Position numbers and translations under genes: made by a program. The notes under the pieces were generated by a model that searched no databases, had not been told where the DNA came from, and saw nothing but the letters and a program-made list of their open reading frames with translations. Shown here in pieces: positions 10,378 to 18,086 of a stretch of DNA of 64,000 nt. Every line of letters starts with the position of its first letter. Position 1 is the stretch's first letter. Location: positions 6,312,501 to 6,376,500 of the forward strand of contig NZ_LJJF01000001.1 in assembly GCF_001625365.1 (NCBI RefSeq). The letters run 5' to 3'. This DNA comes from Streptomyces sp. MJM8645 (GTDB lineage: Bacteria; Actinomycetota; Actinomycetes; Streptomycetales; Streptomycetaceae).

Positions 10378-11310
10378 ATGACCACCGTCAACACCGGCGC
10401 GCCGGGTGCCGCCGACGAACCGACCGGGCAGCACGCTGCCGCCACCGCCGACCAGCGGGCGGCTGACGTCCGCCCCGTCCGCCCCGTCCGTCCCTCGCGG
10501 GCCGCGCGGGTGCGCCGGGGGATAGGCATGGTGGCCGTGATCGTGGCCGGTGCGGGTGTGATCGGCGTCGGCCCCGGCGTCAGCCCCGCGGCCGCCGAGT
10601 CGGCACCGGCGCACGCCGGGTGGGACGGCTCGCGGTACTGGTTCAAGAACAGCAAGGGGCAGTGGCGCTGGACCACGCACTACGACGTGTACGTGGCGCG
10701 GACAGGGGGCGGATCCTCCTCCGCGGCGAAGTCCCCGTCGACGGGTGCGAAGTCGAGCGGCGGGATCAAGCAGGGGTGGGACGGGTCGCGGTACTGGTTC
10801 AAGAACAGCAAGGGGGAGTGGCGCTGGACCACGCACTACGACGTGTACGTGGCGCGGACGGGCGGCGGGTCCCCGTCGCCGTCCGGATCGTCCGGGTCGT
10901 CCTCGTCGGGTTCGTCGGGCTCGGCCGCTGGTGCGGTGGCGGGTGACCAGGGCATCGAGTCCGCCGTGCAGTTCGCGCTGAGCCAGCTGGGCAAGCCGTT
11001 CCGGACCGCGGGCAACGGGCCGGACGGGTACGACTGCTCGGGCCTCGTGCAGCAGGCCTTCCGGCGCGGCGGGGTGAACCTGCCGCGGGTGGCCAACGAC
11101 CAGTACGCGGCGACCACGCCCATCAGTGCCGGCCAGCTGCGCCGGGGCGACCTGCTGTTCTGGTCTCCCAACGGCACCAAGCGGGGCATCCAGCACGTGG
11201 CGATCTACCTGGGCAACAACCAGTACGTCGAGGCGGCGCGGCCGGGGACGCTGATCCGGATCTCGGGGATCAGCAGCGGCTACTACCCGTCGTACATGGG
11301 CCGGCCGTAG
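10378..11310 (+). CDS. Secreted C40 (NlpC/P60) peptidase with duplicated N-terminal module
   Basis: 310 aa from ATG 10378, with AGGGAAGA about 9 bases upstream. An N-terminal basic and Pro/Ala-rich region and a hydrophobic segment (MVAVIVAGAGVIGVG) form a signal or anchor ending near AAAES. Two almost identical ~28-residue modules follow (GWDGSRYWFKNSKG, starting near residues 81 and 133), joined by Ser/Gly linkers. The C-terminal NlpC/P60 domain has catalytic Cys220 (YDCSGLV) and His273 (QHVAIYLG). The family cleaves D-Glu-gamma-diaminopimelate or related peptide bonds in peptidoglycan. The aromatic modules look like a wall-binding or protein-binding repeat; their function is unknown. Confidence 0.9.
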   Translation: MTTVNTGAPGAADEPTGQHAAATADQRAADVRPVRPVRPSRAARVRRGIGMVAVIVAGAGVIGVGPGVSPAAAESAPAHAGWDGSRYWFKNSKGQWRWTTHYDVYVARTGGGSSSAAKSPSTGAKSSGGIKQGWDGSRYWFKNSKGEWRWTTHYDVYVARTGGGSPSPSGSSGSSSSGSSGSAAGAVAGDQGIESAVQFALSQLGKPFRTAGNGPDGYDCSGLVQQAFRRGGVNLPRVANDQYAATTPISAGQLRRGDLLFWSPNGTKRGIQHVAIYLGNNQYVEAARPGTLIRISGISSGYYPSYMGRP

Positions 11311-11380
11311 GCCGAGTGCTAGACAAGTGGGCGGGGGCGTTCGGGAGTTGTGGCCCGGGTGCCCCTGTTCGGGGCAGGCT

Positions 11381-11453
11381 GGGCCCGCCCGGCCCGCCCG
11401 GCCTGCTTGGTCCGCCCGGCCCGGCCGGCCTGGTCCGCCCGGCCAGCCCGGCG
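11381..11453. repeat. GC-rich direct repeats between convergent genes
   Basis: The 160-bp space between the C40 peptidase and ribokinase stop codons holds repeated TGGTCCGCCCGGCC units and CCCGGCCCG slippage repeats. It shows no gene and no clean hairpin terminator. Confidence 0.6.
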
Positions 11454-11471
11454 CCGTCGGGCAGTGGCTGG

Positions 11472-12374
11472 TCAGAGGTCGGTCGGGCGGGGGAGGGCGC
11501 CACGGGCGCCCAGGGCGGTGACGGCGAACGCGCCGGCGGCCACGGCGGTGGCGGCTGCGGCGGGGAGGGAGACGCCGCGGGCGAGTCCGGCGGCGAGGGC
11601 GCCGCAGAAGACGTCGCCGGCACCGGTGGTGTCGACGACCTGGACGGCGGGGGCGGGGAGTCGGGCCGACCGTCCCTCGGTGGCGACCAGCGCGCCCTCG
11701 CTGCCGAGGGTGAGCACGACGCCGTCGGCGCGGCGGGCGAGGGCCCGGGCCGCCTCCTCGACGGTGGGGGCGCCGGTCAGCTGGCGGGCCTCGACGGCGT
11801 TGGCGACGACCAGGGGGCGGCGTCCGGTCGGACCGGTGTCGGGGAGCGAGCCGGCCGGGGCGGCGTTGTGCACCCAGTGGGTGCCGTCGGCCGGCAGGGC
11901 GGCGGCGGTCGCGCGGATGCACTCCTCGGGGACCTCGCCGCTGGTGAGGAGTACGTCGACGGGGAGCAGGTGTAGGCGGGCGAGTGCGGCGGTGACCTCG
12001 GCGGCGGTCAGGTGGGCGTTGGCGCCGGGGACGACGACGATGCTGTTCTCGCCGGCGGGGTCGACCATGACGATCGCCTGCCCGGTCGGCGCGTCGGGGT
12101 GGGTGAGCACGGAGCCCGTCTCGACCTCCGCGCCGCGCAGGTCGGTGAGCGCGGCTTCGCCGTCGGCGTCGCGCCCGACCTTCGCGACCAGGTGGACGGC
12201 GGCGCCCATGCGCGCCGCCGCCACCGCCTGGTTCGCGCCCTTGCCGCCGAACCCCTGGGTGGCGGCGGTGGTGAGGACGGTCTCGCCGGGGGCGGGGAGG
12301 ACGGGGCAGCGGAGGATGCGGTCGGCGTTGACCGAGCCGATGACGATGACGCGGCCGACTGGGAGCAGCTTCAT
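11472..12374 (-). CDS. rbsK: Ribokinase (PfkB family)
   Basis: 300 aa from the ATG at 12374, preceded by AGAGGA; a longer frame has no ribosome-binding site. Shows both PfkB signatures: GGKGANQAVAAARMG near residue 40, and DTTGAGDVFCGAL, whose aspartate is the catalytic base, near residue 250. The N-terminal VIVIGSVNADRI is typical of ribokinase. Phosphorylates ribose with ATP to ribose-5-phosphate. No ribose transporter or LacI regulator adjoins it. Its upstream region carries an unusual array of GACCGGTC palindromes (12450-12648), which may control it. Confidence 0.88.
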   Translation of the reverse strand: MKLLPVGRVIVIGSVNADRILRCPVLPAPGETVLTTAATQGFGGKGANQAVAAARMGAAVHLVAKVGRDADGEAALTDLRGAEVETGSVLTHPDAPTGQAIVMVDPAGENSIVVVPGANAHLTAAEVTAALARLHLLPVDVLLTSGEVPEECIRATAAALPADGTHWVHNAAPAGSLPDTGPTGRRPLVVANAVEARQLTGAPTVEEAARALARRADGVVLTLGSEGALVATEGRSARLPAPAVQVVDTTGAGDVFCGALAAGLARGVSLPAAAATAVAAGAFAVTALGARGALPRPTDL

Positions 12375-12449
12375 CGTTCCTCTGTACGTGCTGGGGTGCG
12401 CGCGGCGCAAGCGGGCGCTGGGGGGCGCGCGAGGAGCGCGGGGAAGAAT

Positions 12450-12648
12450 ATGTCGACCGGTCTACTGAATTATGCAGACCGGTCTAGAGATTGCCGGGAG
12501 AAATCTGTCGGTCGGTCTACATAGTCGGGTGGAGGGGGTGATGCGAGGTGATCTGGGGTGATGATGGCGCACAGGAAGTCGGGCAGGCCGACTTCCTGTG
12601 CGCGCAGGGTGTGAGCAGGGTGCAACTTTGATGTAGACCGGTCTACAT
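12450..12648. promoter_or_regulatory. Array of four GTAGACCGGTCTAC-type palindromes
   Basis: Four sites share the half-site GGTCTAC/G. Their dyad centres lie at 12458.5, 12480.5, 12513.5 and 12639.5. The last (ATGTAGACCGGTCTACAT, 12631-12648) is a perfect 18-bp palindrome and the others have one degenerate half. Such sequences are typical TetR-family operators. They lie between the leftward ribokinase gene and the rightward P-loop/NUDIX gene, and no TetR gene is present in the window. Confidence 0.7.
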
Positions 12649-12659
12649 ATTTCTCCCGG
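12494..12659. repeat. 166-bp inverted-repeat element with central hairpin
   Basis: The 29-nt arms at 12494-12522 and 12631-12659 are imperfect inverted copies, sharing CCGGGAGAAAT and GGTCTACAT. They enclose a perfect 16-bp hairpin (12567-12582 with 12588-12603, GCGCACAGGAAGTCGG and its complement, 5-nt loop). The arms contain two of the palindromic operators. No target-site duplication is visible. It resembles a miniature element or a double operator flanking a terminator. Confidence 0.65.
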
Positions 12660-12839
12660 AAGGCGGCTGGCCTGGGCACATGCCCCTGTCAAGGGGCGGG
12701 GTGGGGCGCAACGGCGGGCGCGACGGGGAGGTATGGGGAGCGGCGTGGCGCGGGTACCACCACGGGTGGCGCTGGTTCGGCCGACGGGGGCGCTGCCCGG
12801 TGCGAACGGCATCGGGGCAAGTCGAGGGCAGGGGACGTT

Positions 12840-13907
12840 GTGATCGTCTGGGTCAATGGCACATTCGGGGCGGGCAAGACGAGTGCCTGCCGCGAGCTGG
12901 TGGAACTGCTGCCCGGGAGCGTGCTCTTCGATCCCGAGCTGGTGGGCTTCGGCCTGCGCCGGATGCTCCCGGCCGACCGGTTGGCGACGGTGTCCGACTT
13001 CCAGGACCTGGCGGCCTGGCGCCGGCTCGTCCCCGAGACGGCGGCCGCGCTGCTCAGCGAGGTCGCGGGCCCGCTGGTGGTCCCGATGACCCTGCTCAGG
13101 GAGGACTACCGGGACGAGATCTTCGGCGACCTCGCCTCCCACGGCATAGCGGTGCACCACTTCGTCCTGGACCCAGAAGAAACGATCCTGCGTCACCGCA
13201 TCGCCCACCGCGACGAGTGCCCGGGAGATCCGGAGGCCAGCGAGCGGGTCCGCATGTGGTGCTTCGAGCACGTGGCCCGCTACCGGGCCGCCCGGCGCTG
13301 GCTGGTCGAGGACGCCCGGATGCTCGACACCAGCGAGCTCACCCCCCGCGAGACCGCCCACCGGATCGCCGAACTGGTCCGCGTCGGCGCCGCCCGCTGC
13401 CCCATCGTCCAGACCCCCGACCCGACCGGGGACACCGTGGCCTCCGCGGTCCTGTTCTTCGACGAACAGGACCGCGTCCTGCTGGTCGACCCGGTCTACA
13501 AACCCGACTGGGACTTTCCCGGAGGCGTGGTCGAACGCGGTGAGGCCCCCACCGACGCGGCCCTGCGCGAGACCGCCGAGGAACTGGGCCTGCGGCTCGA
13601 CCCGACCGGGCTGCGCCTGCTCGCCGTCGACTGGGAGCCGCGCACGGGCCCGCGCCGCGGCGGCCTGCGCCTGATGTACGACGGCGGCCAACTGGACGCC
13701 GCCGCCCGCCAGAACCTGCTGCTCCAGGCGGAGGAGCTGCGCGACTGGCGCTTCGTCACCCTGGACGAGGCCGCCGACCTGCTGCCCCCGAGCCGCTACC
13801 GCCGCCTCGCCGCCGCCCTGGACGCCCGCCGCAGCGGCGAGTTGCGTTACCTGGAGGCGGGCCGCCGGGTCGCGCTCGGCCTGGCCAGCACGGCGGACGC
13901 GGCGTAG
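12840..13907 (+). CDS. TmrB-like P-loop ATPase / NUDIX hydrolase fusion
   Basis: 355 aa from a GTG at 12840 (GGGGA upstream). The N-terminal half (about residues 1-185) is a P-loop kinase-like domain with Walker A GTFGAGKT (7-14), resembling the AAA/tunicamycin-resistance TmrB group. The C-terminal half (about 200-340) is a NUDIX domain with the complete box GGVVERGEAPTDAALRETAE followed by ELGL, starting at G228. NUDIX domains hydrolyse nucleoside diphosphates linked to another moiety. The fusion suggests coupled phosphorylation and pyrophosphohydrolysis of a nucleotide-like substrate; the substrate is unknown. Transcribed away from the operator array upstream. Confidence 0.85.
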   Translation: MIVWVNGTFGAGKTSACRELVELLPGSVLFDPELVGFGLRRMLPADRLATVSDFQDLAAWRRLVPETAAALLSEVAGPLVVPMTLLREDYRDEIFGDLASHGIAVHHFVLDPEETILRHRIAHRDECPGDPEASERVRMWCFEHVARYRAARRWLVEDARMLDTSELTPRETAHRIAELVRVGAARCPIVQTPDPTGDTVASAVLFFDEQDRVLLVDPVYKPDWDFPGGVVERGEAPTDAALRETAEELGLRLDPTGLRLLAVDWEPRTGPRRGGLRLMYDGGQLDAAARQNLLLQAEELRDWRFVTLDEAADLLPPSRYRRLAAALDARRSGELRYLEAGRRVALGLASTADAA

Positions 13908-13950
13908 CCGCCCGGGGCGCCTGACGAGCCCGGGTGCCGGGCGGTCCAGA

Positions 13951-14038
13951 GGTGTTGGCCGCCGCCCACAGGTGTTGGCCGCTGTCCCCGGTCGTTGGCC
14001 GCCCCGCAGGCGTTGGCCGCAGCCCCCGGGCGTTGGCT
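13951..14038. repeat. Five GTTGGCC direct repeats with ~20-bp period
   Basis: GTTGGC(C) recurs at 13954, 13974, 13994, 14012 and 14032, with spacings of 20, 20, 18 and 20 bp, each followed by GC-rich filler. The array fills the space between the NUDIX fusion stop and the DUF4184 start and ends about 33 bp before that ATG, so it could be an iteron-like regulatory site or simple slippage. Confidence 0.75.
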
Positions 14039-14070
14039 GATGGCCCGGCAGGGGCGGGAGAATGGGGGGC

Positions 14071-14910
14071 ATGCCGTTCACACTGAGCCACCCCGCCGCC
14101 GTCCTGCCCCTGCTGCGCGCCGCCGGGGAGCGCGGGCCGCTGGTCGCCTCGGCGCTGGTCGCCGGATCGATGGCGCCCGACGTCCCGTTCTTCGCCGAGT
14201 CGCTGCTGCCCGGGGTGTACGGCCACGGCGGTCTGACGCACCGCTGGTGGGCCGTGCCGACACTGGACGTGGCGATCGCGGGCGCGCTGGTGGCAGGTTG
14301 GCACGGTCTGCTGCGCGCGCCGCTGGTGGCGCTGCTGCCCGACCGGTGGGCGGGCGCGGCCGAGGCACTGACGGTCCGGCGGCCCGCCGGAGGCGGGGCG
14401 GGTACGGGGGCGGCGTGGTTCGCGGCGTCGGCGGCGATCGGTGCGGCCACCCACGTCGGCTGGGACGCGTTCACCCACGAGGGCCGGCTGGGTGTCCGGC
14501 TGCTGCCGGTGCTGGACCGGGAGGTGGCCGGGGTTCCGCTCTACTCGGCGCTGCAGTACGGCAGTTCGGCGCTGGCCCTGGCCGCGATGGCGGGCTGGGC
14601 GGTGCGGGCGGTGCGGGGCGTGGAGCCGGTCCGCCCGGCCGTGGCACTCGCTCCCCGGGCGCGCCGGGCCGCCGTCACGGCCCTGGGCGCGGCGACGGCG
14701 GCCGGAGTGCTGCACCGGCTGGCCCCGCTGCGGCGGAACCTGATCCCGGAGTTCTGCTTCGGCGCCGGGGCCGGGCTCGCGGTGGGTGCGGTCGGTTACG
14801 CGGTGGTGACGGGTGCCGCCCGCAGGTTCCGGGGCGGGCGGCCGGTGCCGGGGACCGCCGATGGCGGTCCCCGGACCAACGCGCGTCAGACCGAGCGCAG
14901 TTCGGCGTAG
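14071..14910 (+). CDS. DUF4184 family membrane protein
   Basis: 279 aa from ATG 14071; an in-frame ATG three codons earlier is less likely. The start MPFTLSHPAAVLPLLR is the family hallmark, with further conserved histidine/aspartate residues in GSMAPDVPFF, HGGLTHRWW and ATHVGWDAFTHEG, a pattern resembling metal-dependent membrane hydrolases. About five hydrophobic segments. Function is unknown in the family. Its last 25 bp overlap the end of the M20 peptidase gene on the other strand. A GTTGGCC repeat array sits just upstream. Confidence 0.87.
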   Translation: MPFTLSHPAAVLPLLRAAGERGPLVASALVAGSMAPDVPFFAESLLPGVYGHGGLTHRWWAVPTLDVAIAGALVAGWHGLLRAPLVALLPDRWAGAAEALTVRRPAGGGAGTGAAWFAASAAIGAATHVGWDAFTHEGRLGVRLLPVLDREVAGVPLYSALQYGSSALALAAMAGWAVRAVRGVEPVRPAVALAPRARRAAVTALGAATAAGVLHRLAPLRRNLIPEFCFGAGAGLAVGAVGYAVVTGAARRFRGGRPVPGTADGGPRTNARQTERSSA

Positions 14911-16250
14911 CGGCGGAGGAACAGGGCCTCGGAGAGGGCCATCCGCTCCAGTTCCTGCGGGTCGACGCTCTCGTTGACCGCGTGGATCTGGGTGGTCGGC
15001 TCCTCGACGCCGATCAGCACGATCTCGGCCTTCGGGTAGAGCGAGCGCAGCGTGTTGCAGAGCGGGATCGAGCCGCCCTCGCCGGAGGCGACCATCTCGG
15101 TGCCGAAGGCCTCGGCCATGGCCTCGCCCATCGCCTCGTACGCCGGGCCGGTGGTGTCGGCGTTGAACGGGGCGCCGGTGCCCTGGCGTTCGACGGTCAG
15201 ACGGGCGCCGAGCGGGACCTGCGCCTCCAGGTGGGCGACCAGCGCGTCCTGGGCGGCGGTCGGGTCGTTGCCCGGCGGGACGCGCAGGCTGACCAGGGCC
15301 TTGGCGGCGGCCTGGACGGAGGAGGTGGCGCCGATCACCGGCGGGGCGTCGATGCCGAGGACGGTGATCGCGGGGCGGGCCCACAGGCGGTCGGCGATGG
15401 TGCCGGTGCCGGTCAGGGCGACGCCGTCGAGCACCTTGGCGTCGGAGCGGAACTGCTCCTCCGGGTACTGGACACCGCTCCAGGTCTGGCCGCCGGTCAG
15501 TCCGGCCACCGCGACGTCGCCGTGCTCGTCGTGCAGCGAGGCGAGCATCCGGACCAGCGACTGCAGCGCGTCCGGGGCGGCGCCGCCGAAGGCGCCGGAG
15601 TGCAGGTTGCCGGCCAGGGTGGTGACCGCGACCTCGACGACCGTCATGCCGCGCAGCGAGGCGGTCACGGTGGGCAGGCCGGCGGCGAAGTTGCCGGTGT
15701 CGCCGATGATGATGGCGTCGGCGGCGAGCAGTTCGGGGTGGGCCTCGGCGTAGCGCTCCAGGCCGCCGGTGCCCTGCTCCTCCGAGCCCTCGACGATGAT
15801 CTTCAGTCCGACCGGGTAGCTGTCGCCGTACGCCTGCCGCAGCGCCCGCAGGGCGGTCAGGTGCATCAGGATGTTGCCCTTGCAGTCGGCGGCGCCGCGC
15901 CCGTACCAGCGGCCGTCACGCTCGGTCAGTTCGAAGGCGGGGCTGAGCCAGGCGTTCTCGTCGAGCGGGGGCTGGACGTCGTAGTGCGAGTAGAGCAGCA
16001 CGGTCGGCGCGCCCTGGGGGCCGGGCAGTTCGGCGTAGACGGACTGGGTGCCGTCCGGGGTGTCCAGCAGTTGGACGTTGGTCAGGCCTTCGGCGGCGAA
16101 GGCGTCGGCGACCCAGCGGGCGGCCTTCTCGCACTCCTCGACCGGGAACTGGCGCGGGTCGGCGACCGAGGGGAAGGCGACCAGTTCGGCGAGGTCGGTG
16201 CGGGCACGGTCCATCAGGGACCGGACGGCGTCGGCCAGCGGCTGTGACAT
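14886..16250 (-). CDS. M20 family metallodipeptidase
   Basis: 454 aa from ATG 16250. Metal-binding and catalytic motifs are present in order: SHYDVQP (H89, D91), GRGAADCKGN (bridging D122), EGSEEQGT (catalytic E157, ligand E158), GDTGNF, and a distal ligand His in TTQIHAVNE. The dimerisation (lid) domain lies between about residues 190 and 340. This is the zinc-dependent dipeptidase or carboxypeptidase-like group of M20, cytoplasmic, hydrolysing dipeptides. Monocistronic and convergent with the DUF4184 gene (25-bp tail overlap). The exact peptide specificity is unknown. Confidence 0.92.
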   Translation of the reverse strand: MSQPLADAVRSLMDRARTDLAELVAFPSVADPRQFPVEECEKAARWVADAFAAEGLTNVQLLDTPDGTQSVYAELPGPQGAPTVLLYSHYDVQPPLDENAWLSPAFELTERDGRWYGRGAADCKGNILMHLTALRALRQAYGDSYPVGLKIIVEGSEEQGTGGLERYAEAHPELLAADAIIIGDTGNFAAGLPTVTASLRGMTVVEVAVTTLAGNLHSGAFGGAAPDALQSLVRMLASLHDEHGDVAVAGLTGGQTWSGVQYPEEQFRSDAKVLDGVALTGTGTIADRLWARPAITVLGIDAPPVIGATSSVQAAAKALVSLRVPPGNDPTAAQDALVAHLEAQVPLGARLTVERQGTGAPFNADTTGPAYEAMGEAMAEAFGTEMVASGEGGSIPLCNTLRSLYPKAEIVLIGVEEPTTQIHAVNESVDPQELERMALSEALFLRRYAELRSV

Positions 16251-16501
16251 CGGGGCTCCGAGGGGAAGGCTTCGCCCGAGGGGTGGTGCGGGCGGAGGGG
16301 GCGGTTTGGGTACCGCCGATCATAGGCGGACTCGAACAGTCCGATCGGGTGGTTTTACCCGGCGATCCCGCCCGGCGCACCGTCTGGTGGATCGGTCCGA
16401 TGGATCGCCCCGGGCTCGGCCCGGGTTCGATCTGGGTTCGGTCTGGCGTTCGGGGCGGCGCGGCCAGCGGCGGGTCCGGCGGACGCATAGGATTGCTCGA
16501 C

Positions 16502-17950
16502 GTGACTGACTCCGGAAGCTCCGATTCCCGCAGCCCACTCGACACCGAGGCCTCGCCGCTCGACGCCGAGGTGTCCGGACGGCCGTCAGGCCGGTCGTCA
16601 GGTCAGCCGTCAGGCGAGGCGTCCGAGGGGACGCCCGAGTCGGTGTCCGAGACCGGGACGGTGCCCGAGGCCGGGACCGAGACGGTGTTCGAAGCCGCGA
16701 CCGAGGCTGGGACCGAGACCGAAGCCGCGACCGAAGCCGCGACCGCGCCGAGGGCCGGTCGGTCGGCGCCCGAGCCGCTCGACGGCGTCTGGGACGTCGT
16801 GGTGGTCGGTGCCGGACCGGCCGGAGCCTCGGCCGCGCACGCCGCCGCCGTCCAGGGCCGGCGGGTGCTGCTCCTCGACAAGGCCGAGCACCCCCGTTAC
16901 AAGACCTGCGGCGGCGGCATCATCGGCCCGTCCCGGGACAGCCTGCCGCCCGACTTCCGGCTGCCGCTGCAGGACCGCGTGCACGCCGTCACCTTCGCCT
17001 ACGACGGGCGGTTCACCCGGACGCGTCGGTCCCGGCGGATGCTGTTCGGCCTGGTCAACCGGGACGAGTTCGACCTGCGCCTGGTGCAGGCGGCCAAGCA
17101 GGCCGGGGCGGTGCTGGTCACCGGAGTGACCGTCACCGGCGTCGAGCAGCGCGGCGGCGAGCACCGGACGGCGCTGGTGACGGCCGCCGACGGGCGCACC
17201 TTCGAGGCGCGCGCGGTGGTCGGCGCGGACGGCAGTGCGAGCCGGATCGCCCGGCACGTCGGCGTCACCTTCGACCAGATCGACCTCGGCCTGGAGGCGG
17301 AGATCCCCGTCCCGCCGCAGGTCGCCGCGGACTGGTCGGGCCGGATCCACCTCGACTGGGGCCCGCTGCCCGGCAGTTACGGCTGGGTGTTCCCGAAGAC
17401 CGAGTCGAGCAGCCTGACCGTCGGCGTCATCTCGGCGCGCGGCGACGGCGAGCGGACCAAGCAGTATCTCGCCGACTACATCCGGCGGTTGGGGCTGTCC
17501 GGCTTCACCCCGAGCGTGGAGTCCGGGCACCTGACCCGCTGCCGGGCCGAGGACTCGCCGCTCTCCCGCGGCCGGGTGCTGGTCGCCGGGGACGCGGCCG
17601 GACTGCTGGAGCCGTGGACCCGTGAGGGCATCTCGTACGCGCTGCGCTCGGGCCGGCTGGCCGGCGAGTGGGCGGTGAAGGTCGCGGAGGCGGGCAAGGC
17701 GGCGGACGTGCGGCGCGAGGCGCTGAACTACGCGTTCGCCATCAAGGCCGGGCTGGGCGTGGAGATGCGCGCCGGCAAGCAGCTGCTGGGCGCCTTCGAG
17801 CGGCGCCCGTACCTGTTCCACGCGGCGGTCTGCCTGGTGGCGCCGGCCTGGCGGGCCTTCGCCCGGACCACCCAGGGGCACACCACCTTCGCGCAGGTGC
17901 TCCGGCAGTACCGGGCGGCCAGGAAGCTGGCGGCGATGGCGTCCCGGTGA
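16502..17950 (+). CDS. Geranylgeranyl reductase family FAD-dependent oxidoreductase
   Basis: 482 aa from a GTG at 16502. The AGGAT just upstream could be a Shine-Dalgarno or part of a -10 for leaderless expression. The first ~97 residues are low complexity, rich in Glu, Ala, Thr and Ser with repeated TEA units. The FAD-binding Rossmann motif VVVVGAGPAGASAA starts at residue 99. Later conserved features are PRYKTCGGG, GADGSASRIAR, RVLVAGDAAGLLEPWTREGISYALRSG and a C-terminal basic helix. The family reduces prenyl double bonds in isoprenoids such as menaquinone or polyprenyl lipids. The exact substrate is not predictable, and the true start could be inside the low-complexity tail. Confidence 0.88.
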   Translation: MTDSGSSDSRSPLDTEASPLDAEVSGRPSGRSSGQPSGEASEGTPESVSETGTVPEAGTETVFEAATEAGTETEAATEAATAPRAGRSAPEPLDGVWDVVVVGAGPAGASAAHAAAVQGRRVLLLDKAEHPRYKTCGGGIIGPSRDSLPPDFRLPLQDRVHAVTFAYDGRFTRTRRSRRMLFGLVNRDEFDLRLVQAAKQAGAVLVTGVTVTGVEQRGGEHRTALVTAADGRTFEARAVVGADGSASRIARHVGVTFDQIDLGLEAEIPVPPQVAADWSGRIHLDWGPLPGSYGWVFPKTESSSLTVGVISARGDGERTKQYLADYIRRLGLSGFTPSVESGHLTRCRAEDSPLSRGRVLVAGDAAGLLEPWTREGISYALRSGRLAGEWAVKVAEAGKAADVRREALNYAFAIKAGLGVEMRAGKQLLGAFERRPYLFHAAVCLVAPAWRAFARTTQGHTTFAQVLRQYRAARKLAAMASR

Positions 17951-18014
17951 CGGGAGGCCCTGGGAGCGGGTGCGGCCCTGGAGGCCCGTCGGGCACCTGG
18001 GGCACCTGAGGCGC

Positions 18015-18049
18015 GGGCCGGCGCTCCGTTGTTCTCGGAGCACCGGCCC
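18015..18049. terminator. Bidirectional terminator between reductase and chitinase
   Basis: Stem GGGCCGG-C-GCTCC with GGAGC-A-CCGGCCC (single mismatch) around a 9-nt loop, between the convergent reductase and chitinase stop codons. Confidence 0.75.
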
Positions 18050-18086
18050 TTGCTGCCCCACCGGCCCAACGGGCCGTGTCCTCCGG

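Noticed and set aside
12494..12659. Insertion sequence
   Set aside because: Arms and a hairpin are present but there is no transposase and no target duplication; only a miniature element remains possible.
13951..14038. CRISPR array
   Set aside because: The repeats are only about 7 bp with ~20-bp period and GC-rich filler, lack repeat-length palindromy and spacers, and no cas gene is present.
12462..14474. A 670-aa open frame on the minus strand across the operator array and NUDIX fusion
   Set aside because: Composition is typical of a high-GC shadow with no conserved motif. The plus strand carries P-loop and NUDIX motifs in the same stretch.
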